DNA from: Candidatus Methanophagales archaeon
GTDB lineage: Archaea > Halobacteriota > Syntropharchaeia > Alkanophagales > Methanospirareceae
NCBI GenBank assembly: GCA_030602585.1
Contig: JAUVZJ010000011.1
Location: 1-45,133 of the forward strand
Length of the DNA stretch: 45,133 nt
Direction of reading: 5' to 3'
Shown here: positions 40,120 through 45,133 of the stretch, piece after piece
Layout: the number at the start of each line of letters is the position of its first letter
Position numbering within the stretch: position 1 is the first letter of the stretch
Translations under genes and position numbers: made by a program
Notes under the pieces: model-generated
What the model saw: the letters and a program-made list of their open reading frames with translations, nothing else
The model's database searches: none
Told to the model about the DNA's origin: nothing

Positions 40120-41841
40120 ATGGGGGCAATATTAAATGCACAGGGACTCTGTAAGCGGTATGAATTGTCGAAAACAGGTAAAGAAGTGGTGGCGCTGGAT
40201 GACGTATCGTTCGAGATAGAAAAGGGCGAGACGCTGGGGATAATTGGAAGGAGTGGAGCAGGAAAGACAACTTTGCTTCACATGCTCCGGGGTTACGAGC
40301 GGTTTGACGACGGTGTAATAGAAGTGGAAGACTTTAAGGTAACACCTGATTCATCCTGGACGGAGTACAGAAAGCTTCGAGAGATGACTGCTATTCATCT
40401 TCAACGCTCTTTCGCACTCTATAACATCTCAGTGATAGACAACGTGATAAAAAGACTGCGAGCAAAGCAGGTCGGTTTTGAAGAGGTGCCAGTGTATGAG
40501 GAGGAATACGTGGAGTTAAAGGAAGAGGCATTTAAAATACTCGACCTCGTTGGACTGCGTGACAAATGGAATCATCTATTCACGATTTTAAGTGGAGGAG
40601 ACAAACAACGGGTTTTGCTTGCTCGACAGCTTGCGAAGGAACCTTCTTTATTACTGCTTGACGAGCCCGGCACGATGTCAGACCCCCTGACGAGGAAATC
40701 TCTGCTTGACAGTGTGAAAAGGGTGAAAGAGCGAACAGGTCTAAGTATTTTGCTCGTATCGCACATGCCAGAAGTGCATAGATGTCTTTGCGATAGGTTG
40801 CTCATGATGGATAAAGGGAGAATAGTAGAGGAAGGCGATACGGAAAGCGTGATTGAGAAGTTCTTAGCACCACTTGAGCCGGTAAAACCGTTAGCTCCGA
40901 TAAAGGATGAAAAGTACACGATGGTCTGGATTGACGGCGCATGGAAGAAATATGATCTGGTCACATCCAGTACATTGATAAGAACGATTGAAATGCAAGA
41001 CCTCAATGTCAGGATTCCAAAAGGTGAAATACTCGGGATAGTTGGTCCTTCTGCAATGGGAAAGACGGTATTGATGCGGTTATTGGGTGGTTTTGAGAAT
41101 CCGGATAAGGGGTATATTCTGGTCAGAATAGGAACAGTTGACTTTGCCAATATTGCAGAATACGGCGCAAGGTCAATAGAGGCGAGGAGCAAATTAGGTA
41201 TTGTGCATCAGGAGTTCGCACTCCCACCTTACCAGCTCGTTCAAGACTTATTTGCTCAGAAGATAGGGTTGAAGAAGTTCGAGATGGTAAAACAGTCAAT
41301 GGAAAGAGCGAAGGAATTTGGTATAAGCGAAGTCACGCTCGATATTCTTTTACGGCTTGCGGACTTGCCGGAGGAAGAAGCGAAGGGTAGGCTAAGGGAG
41401 TTAGAGCTTGACATGGACATATTGGATGCGTTGTTCCCTAAATTCCCGATGACCGAGACATTAAAAGCGGCTGAACCATACCTTAAAGCAGTGAACCTGC
41501 CTGAAGAGATATTTACGCGTCACATTTCTGAGACGAGCATGGGAGAGGAGATAAGACTTGCAATTGCCGCTCACATGGCTTCAAACTGTGAAATTCTGCT
41601 GTTAGATGAGCCTTTTGGTGACATAGACCCGATTTCGTTGCGTATTGTAACGAATTCGCTGAAAGATTTGAATCGTGAGTTCGGCACCACCATTCTGGTT
41701 GTGAGCCATCAGCTCGAGGTAATCAAAGAGCTTACACACGAGGTGATATTGATTGACGAGGGAAAAGTTGTGATGCGTGGCAATCCGGATGAGGTATGTG
41801 ATGCATTCCTTGAGCTAAAGTTTAAAGAACTGGAATATTAA
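40120..41841 (+). CDS. atwA: methyl-coenzyme M reductase activation component A2 (double ABC ATPase)
   Basis: 573 aa. AtwA uses ATP to help reduce Ni(II) to Ni(I) in the F430 of methyl-coenzyme M reductase. Two ABC domains: Walker A GRSGAGKT (43-50), signature LSGGDKQRV (156-164) and Walker B LLLLDEP (176-182). Second: GPSAMGKT (308-315) and LLLDEPFGD (492-500), where ISETSMGEE (468-476) replaces the canonical LSGGQ signature. An inserted helical segment (about 376-455) is visible. No membrane helices, as expected of a soluble ABC protein. AAGGAGA lies before the ATG. It is the main pointer to an Mcr-dependent archaeon. Confidence 0.88.
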   Translation: MGAILNAQGLCKRYELSKTGKEVVALDDVSFEIEKGETLGIIGRSGAGKTTLLHMLRGYERFDDGVIEVEDFKVTPDSSWTEYRKLREMTAIHLQRSFALYNISVIDNVIKRLRAKQVGFEEVPVYEEEYVELKEEAFKILDLVGLRDKWNHLFTILSGGDKQRVLLARQLAKEPSLLLLDEPGTMSDPLTRKSLLDSVKRVKERTGLSILLVSHMPEVHRCLCDRLLMMDKGRIVEEGDTESVIEKFLAPLEPVKPLAPIKDEKYTMVWIDGAWKKYDLVTSSTLIRTIEMQDLNVRIPKGEILGIVGPSAMGKTVLMRLLGGFENPDKGYILVRIGTVDFANIAEYGARSIEARSKLGIVHQEFALPPYQLVQDLFAQKIGLKKFEMVKQSMERAKEFGISEVTLDILLRLADLPEEEAKGRLRELELDMDILDALFPKFPMTETLKAAEPYLKAVNLPEEIFTRHISETSMGEEIRLAIAAHMASNCEILLLDEPFGDIDPISLRIVTNSLKDLNREFGTTILVVSHQLEVIKELTHEVILIDEGKVVMRGNPDEVCDAFLELKFKELEY

Positions 41842-41850
41842 AGAAAAAAA

Positions 41851-41890
41851 TTGTTTTCTTTGGTAAAGCGTTCTTATCCGAAGGAAGGTT
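41851..41890. repeat. dispersed palindrome-type element, copy D
   Basis: TTGTTTTCTTTGGTAAAGCG then TTCTTATCCGAAGGAAGGTT aligns along its length with 16865-16903. It lies between the atwA stop and the tRNA gene. Confidence 0.6.
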
Positions 41891-41892
41891 CT

Positions 41893-41967
41893 GCTCCGCT
41901 GGTGTAGTTCGGCCAAGCATGCGGGCCTCTCGAGCCCACGACCGGGGTTCAAATCCCCGGCGGAGCA
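41893..41967 (+). tRNA. tRNA-Glu (anticodon CTC)
   Basis: 75 nt cloverleaf. Acceptor arms GCTCCGC and GCGGAGC pair over 7 bp with discriminator A. The D arm is GTGTAGTTCGGCCAAGCAT. The anticodon loop CTCTCGA (T33, anticodon CTC, G37) sits on a GGGC/GCCC stem whose outermost pair is a C-A mismatch. The T arm is CGGGG TTCAAAT CCCCG. CCA is not encoded. Glu identity is also supported by close resemblance to the archaeal tRNA-Glu pattern. It lies 47 nt before kae1, and hemA, which uses Glu-tRNA, is 2 kb downstream. Confidence 0.92.
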
Positions 41968-42014
41968 TTCGTAATCCTATACCGGTGAGCAAGAGAAACT
42001 GAGCAAAAGATTTT

Positions 42015-43022
42015 ATGACAATCATCTTAGGACTTGAAGGGACAGCATGGAACCTTAGCGCTGCACTGGTCAGCGAAGAGAGGGTGATATACGAAGCAGA
42101 ATCAACATATAAGCCTGAATATGGCGGTATTCATCCAAGAGAAGCGGCACAGCATCACGCATCCGAGCTAAAAAACGTGGTCGCAAGGGCTTTAAGAGGC
42201 GCTGATAAAGAGAAAGAAGGTTTTTCTTTAGACATTATAGATGCAATTGCATTCTCGCAGGGTCCGGGCATGGGTCCGTGCCTCAGAACCGTAGCAACGG
42301 CAGCAAGAGCGCTCTCTATTTCTTTAAAAATACCGTTAATCGGCGTTAATCACTGCGTCGCGCATATAGAAATCGGGAGATGGCAATGCGGAACGAAAGA
42401 CCCGGTGGTGTTATACGTGAGTGGAGCAAACTCGCAGGTATTGGCATACCGTGCCGACAGGTATCGGATATTAGGAGAAACGCTGGACATCGGAATAGGA
42501 AACGCATTGGACAAATTCGCTCGCTACCTCAGACTGAGCCATCCGGGAGGTCCGAAGATAGAAGAACTGGCTTCCAAAGGCACTAAATATGTTTATATGC
42601 CGTATGTGGTAAAGGGAATGGATTTATCCTTTTCCGGGCTCACCACCGCCGCTAAGGACGCTTTTGATTTGCATCTGGAAGAAAAGGCAGATATTTGTTA
42701 TTCCTTTCAGGAGACTGCATTTGCAATGCTCACTGAAGTAACAGAGCGCGCAATGTCACATTGCGGTAAGGATGATATGTTGTTAGCAGGAGGCGTAGGA
42801 GCGAACAGGAGATTACAGCAGATGCTACAAACGATGTGTCACGACCGAGAAGCAAGATTTTACGTACCCGAAGCTAAATATTTGAAGGATAATGGCGCAA
42901 TGATTGCTTATCTGGGGCTGCTAATGCTCAAAAGCGGTGACACAACGCCAATAGAGAAGTCCGAAGTTAATCCAAATTACAGACCCGATGAAGTAGAAGT
43001 CACGTGGAGGGATGTAGAGTAA
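42015..43022 (+). CDS. kae1: tRNA threonylcarbamoyladenosine synthase subunit Kae1
   Basis: 335 aa. Kae1, in the KEOPS complex, transfers threonylcarbamoyl to A37 of ANN-reading tRNAs. ASKHA-fold ATPase motifs are clear: LGLEGTAWNLSAALV, GPGMGPCLRT, the metal-binding VNHCVAHIEIG (H113, H117), YVSGANSQVLAY, DIGIGNALDKFAR, HPGGPKIEELA and LLAGGVGANRRL. It ends without the Bud32 kinase fusion seen in several archaea, so Bud32 must be encoded elsewhere. The gene follows a tRNA gene and precedes tetrapyrrole genes on the same strand. Confidence 0.95.
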   Translation: MTIILGLEGTAWNLSAALVSEERVIYEAESTYKPEYGGIHPREAAQHHASELKNVVARALRGADKEKEGFSLDIIDAIAFSQGPGMGPCLRTVATAARALSISLKIPLIGVNHCVAHIEIGRWQCGTKDPVVLYVSGANSQVLAYRADRYRILGETLDIGIGNALDKFARYLRLSHPGGPKIEELASKGTKYVYMPYVVKGMDLSFSGLTTAAKDAFDLHLEEKADICYSFQETAFAMLTEVTERAMSHCGKDDMLLAGGVGANRRLQQMLQTMCHDREARFYVPEAKYLKDNGAMIAYLGLLMLKSGDTTPIEKSEVNPNYRPDEVEVTWRDVE

Positions 43023-43210
43023 AAAACCACGAGATTTCAGAAGAGTAGAGAATAGAAAACAGAATTCTGACCTCTGTTCTCTGACTTCTTGTATCTTCAC
43101 AATTTCTCGTGAAAATCTTGTAATCTTGCAGTTATATGAAAAAATAAAAGAAAAAAACGAAAACTTTAAAAATTGGTAGAAACAATCTCTTTTAAAAGAA
43201 AAAAGATACC

Positions 43211-43855
43211 ATGCTTCCTCTCTATGTTGATGTTTCCGGTAAAAGAATAGTAGTGTTTGGTGGCGGTGCTGTTGCAGAGAGGAAAATATGCCAGATTTTG
43301 GAGACGGATGGAACTGGACTGGATGTAGAAGTTTACAGTCTTGATTTTACGGCTCGCATAGAAGAGCTGATGGAAAAGGGCGAAATTCAGTGTTTCAGGT
43401 ATGATTTGTGGGACCAGAATCTGGGGGAGCTCATAAAAGGAGCATTTTTAATCCTTATTTGCACCGGTGACGAAACTCTGAATAATCGTATTTTAAAAGA
43501 GGCGGCAAAATTTGATGCGCTCGTTAATTACAGGCATGATGGGGATGCGTTTATGTCTTCAGTGGTAAACAAGGGTGGGTTTCTGATTTCTATCTCCACC
43601 GGGGGCAAAGGACCTGCAATGGCAAGATATATGAAGGCAAAGATTTCGGCTCTTATAGGTGATAAAGAGGAAAAGATGCTGCTGATTCAGTCCAACCTCA
43701 GGGGATATTTAAAAGGGAGGATTGAAGATGAGAAGAGGCGGAGAGAGATTTTGAACAGCGTTTTGAACGACCCTGAATGCTGGGCTGCTCTTGATGCGCC
43801 TGTTGATGCTGCTGAAAAGATTATTATCAAGATTGTAGGTGACAGATATGCATAA
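43211..43855 (+). CDS. precorrin-2 dehydrogenase / sirohydrochlorin ferrochelatase-like (SirC/Met8 type)
   Basis: 214 aa. NAD-dependent oxidation of precorrin-2 to sirohydrochlorin, the branch leading to siroheme, haem d1-type routes, cobalamin and coenzyme F430. The Rossmann motif is KRIVVFGGGAVAERKICQIL. ICTGDETLNNRI and the ring-binding NYRHDGDAFMSSVVNKGGFL follow, with ISTGGKGPAMARYMKAKI after them. The length fits the CysG N-terminal domain alone. TATA-like ACTTTAAAAATT lies about 45 nt upstream. Its last codons overlap hemA by 8 nt. Confidence 0.92.
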   Translation: MLPLYVDVSGKRIVVFGGGAVAERKICQILETDGTGLDVEVYSLDFTARIEELMEKGEIQCFRYDLWDQNLGELIKGAFLILICTGDETLNNRILKEAAKFDALVNYRHDGDAFMSSVVNKGGFLISISTGGKGPAMARYMKAKISALIGDKEEKMLLIQSNLRGYLKGRIEDEKRRREILNSVLNDPECWAALDAPVDAAEKIIIKIVGDRYA

Positions 43856-45133
43856 AATCGGCTCTTTATGGTTTTCGCATAAAAAGTGTGGTGTAGAGGA
43901 ACTTGAGGAGGTAGCAGAGCGATTGAATCCAGAACTATTCGCAGAAGACCAGCGTGTGAGTGGCTATGCGGTTATAAAGACATGTAACCGTGTGGAGGCG
44001 TATATCAGTTCGGAAAACCCAAGGGAAGTTTTAGATGATGTCGTTAATAGACTGAAATTGAAGAAAAGCGGTATTTTCACGGGTAAAGAAGCGGTAGAGC
44101 ATCTTATGCGGGTCGCTTGCGGGCTTGAAGCGATGATAGTGGGAGAAGACCAGATTCTGGGGCAGATAAAGAAGTGCTATCTGGACAGCAAGAAAGAAGG
44201 AACGTTAGACAGTCTTCTGGACATGGCGTTCAACAGAGCGATAAAAGTGGCGAAAAGAGCGAGAACCGAAACGAAAATAAACGAGGGTTCTGTTTCTATT
44301 GGGTCCGCAGCAGTTGAGCTTGCGGAAGACATAACCGGCGGGTTAGAAGGAAAAAGCATTCTTGTAATTGGTGCGGGGGAAATGGGAACGCTGGTAGCAA
44401 GAGCTATTTCAGAAAAGAATTTGAAAGCCATGTTCATTGCCAATCGGACATACGAAAAAGCGATGAAGCTTGCAGAAGAGGTTGATGGTACGGCGGCTAA
44501 ACTGGATGAAAAGGAGAAGTATCTCTCTGTTTGTGACGTTGCTATAAGCACTACCTCAGCACCTCATTATGTTCTGGATTATGATTCAATGGCAAGGGTA
44601 ATGGAGCATCGTGAGAATGATAACGACCTTTTACTCATAGACATAGCGAATCCGAAGGATGTAGAGGAGCGAGTAAGCGAGATAGAGCGGATAGAGTTGT
44701 ATGACCTGAACAGTTTATACGAAATAAGCGAGGAGAACCTGAAAAGGAGACTTTCTGAGGTAAGTAAAGTTGAAAGAATATTGGATGAAGAGATAGAACT
44801 CTTTAAAAATATTTTGAATCGGCAAAAGGTTGAGAGGCTTATCGCAATGATTTATAAATACGGGTCTCAAATAAGGGAGGAGGAGAAAAAGAGGGCGTTC
44901 CGCTATATAGAAAAAGGAAGAGATCCAAAAGAGGTATTAGAAGATTTCTCGCATGCGGTTTTATCTAAAACACTTCATACACCATCCAGGATACTGAGAA
45001 GATATGTTGAAACGAGGGGCAGGTACAGTGACATTGATGAGCATGATAATGATAATAGCGATTTTATTGATTTTCTCATGGATGAGTTTGAGAAGGAAAT
45101 GGAGGAGTCACGAACCTCAGACTCTGACACGGA
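43848..45133 (+). CDS. hemA: glutamyl-tRNA reductase (3' end outside window)
   Basis: HemA reduces Glu-tRNA to glutamate-1-semialdehyde with NADPH, the first step of archaeal tetrapyrrole synthesis. The frame is open for 428 codons to the window edge. The active-site Cys is in VIKTCNRVEAY (C46). CGLEAMIVGEDQILGQIK and FNRAIKVAKRARTETKI are conserved catalytic-domain motifs. The NADPH Rossmann motif is ILVIGAGEMGTLVARAI. The C-terminal dimerisation helices follow (SHAVLSKTLHTPSRILRRY), and then an acidic tail not usually present (DEHDNDNSDFIDFLMDEFE). ATG 43848 overlaps the end of the precorrin-2 dehydrogenase gene, so the two are coupled. Confidence 0.95.
   Translation, partial: MHKIGSLWFSHKKCGVEELEEVAERLNPELFAEDQRVSGYAVIKTCNRVEAYISSENPREVLDDVVNRLKLKKSGIFTGKEAVEHLMRVACGLEAMIVGEDQILGQIKKCYLDSKKEGTLDSLLDMAFNRAIKVAKRARTETKINEGSVSIGSAAVELAEDITGGLEGKSILVIGAGEMGTLVARAISEKNLKAMFIANRTYEKAMKLAEEVDGTAAKLDEKEKYLSVCDVAISTTSAPHYVLDYDSMARVMEHRENDNDLLLIDIANPKDVEERVSEIERIELYDLNSLYEISEENLKRRLSEVSKVERILDEEIELFKNILNRQKVERLIAMIYKYGSQIREEEKKRAFRYIEKGRDPKEVLEDFSHAVLSKTLHTPSRILRRYVETRGRYSDIDEHDNDNSDFIDFLMDEFEKEMEESRTSDSDT

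Noticed and set aside
40572-41192. Minus-strand frame opposite atwA
   Set aside because: Falls fully inside the two ABC domains, with no independent coding evidence.
43028-43111. CACGAGA/TCTCGTG inverted repeat between kae1 and the precorrin-2 dehydrogenase gene
   Set aside because: Arms are short and 70 nt apart; could arise by chance and no clear function is supported.

Overview
This window looks like a chromosomal segment of a euryarchaeon that uses methyl-coenzyme M reductase chemistry, most likely an anaerobic methane- or alkane-oxidising lineage (ANME-1/'Methanophagales' or a relative) or a methanogen. The evidence is the McrA-activating ABC protein AtwA (40120-41841), a prefoldin beta subunit, Kae1, short archaeal-type PurA, PGF-CTERM sorted surface proteins, a tRNA-Glu without an encoded CCA, TATA-type promoters and purine-rich Shine-Dalgarno sites. 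The exact lineage is inference.

Layout. 1-3.9 kb: housekeeping genes (rtcB cut by the window edge, pfdB, purD), a surface protein and a stand-alone RAM-domain protein. 4.1-13.2 kb: an accessory, defence-like island on the minus strand. In transcription order it holds a toxin-like gene, a zinc-finger/Panacea antitoxin-like gene, a TGT/DpdA-fold transglycosylase-like gene, a duplicated stub of a methyltransferase gene, a UvrD-family helicase, a Type III-like Mod methyltransferase, a Res helicase-nuclease and an AlbA_2-like remnant. Nearly all are coupled by overlaps or very short gaps. 13.5-23.4 kb: rlmE, moaA, phosphomannomutase, purA, a radical SAM protein, two FAD oxidoreductases, a broken zinc-ribbon gene, a small zinc protein, moaD and moaE.

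24-33.8 kb: an arsenic island. It has an arsR-arsE-arsF-arsG-like operon trailed by a 5'-truncated arsM, and a second operon of ArsP-like permease, two small Cys-rich proteins and Acr3. Near-identical palindromes lie in front of arsR and in front of the ArsP-like gene, so one ArsR probably controls both. Between them lies a three-subunit molybdopterin oxidoreductase (Tat-exported catalytic subunit, four-cluster FeS subunit, DmsC-type membrane anchor). A Cys-containing Lrp/AsnC-like regulator is divergent from it. The shared promoter region contains tandem operator-like repeats and a long imperfect hairpin. The moa genes nearby would supply its cofactor.

34-45 kb: a small secreted DxDxDG protein, a membrane/winged-helix pair, a radical SAM protein fused to a C-terminal MoaD/ThiS-like domain ending in GG, a GlcG-like protein, an aquaporin, a surface-anchored rhodanese, a cation-diffusion-like transporter, atwA, tRNA-Glu(CTC), kae1, a precorrin-2 dehydrogenase and hemA (cut by the window edge).

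At least four related AT-rich palindromic elements are scattered between genes. No rRNA, CRISPR array, IS element or integrase was seen.
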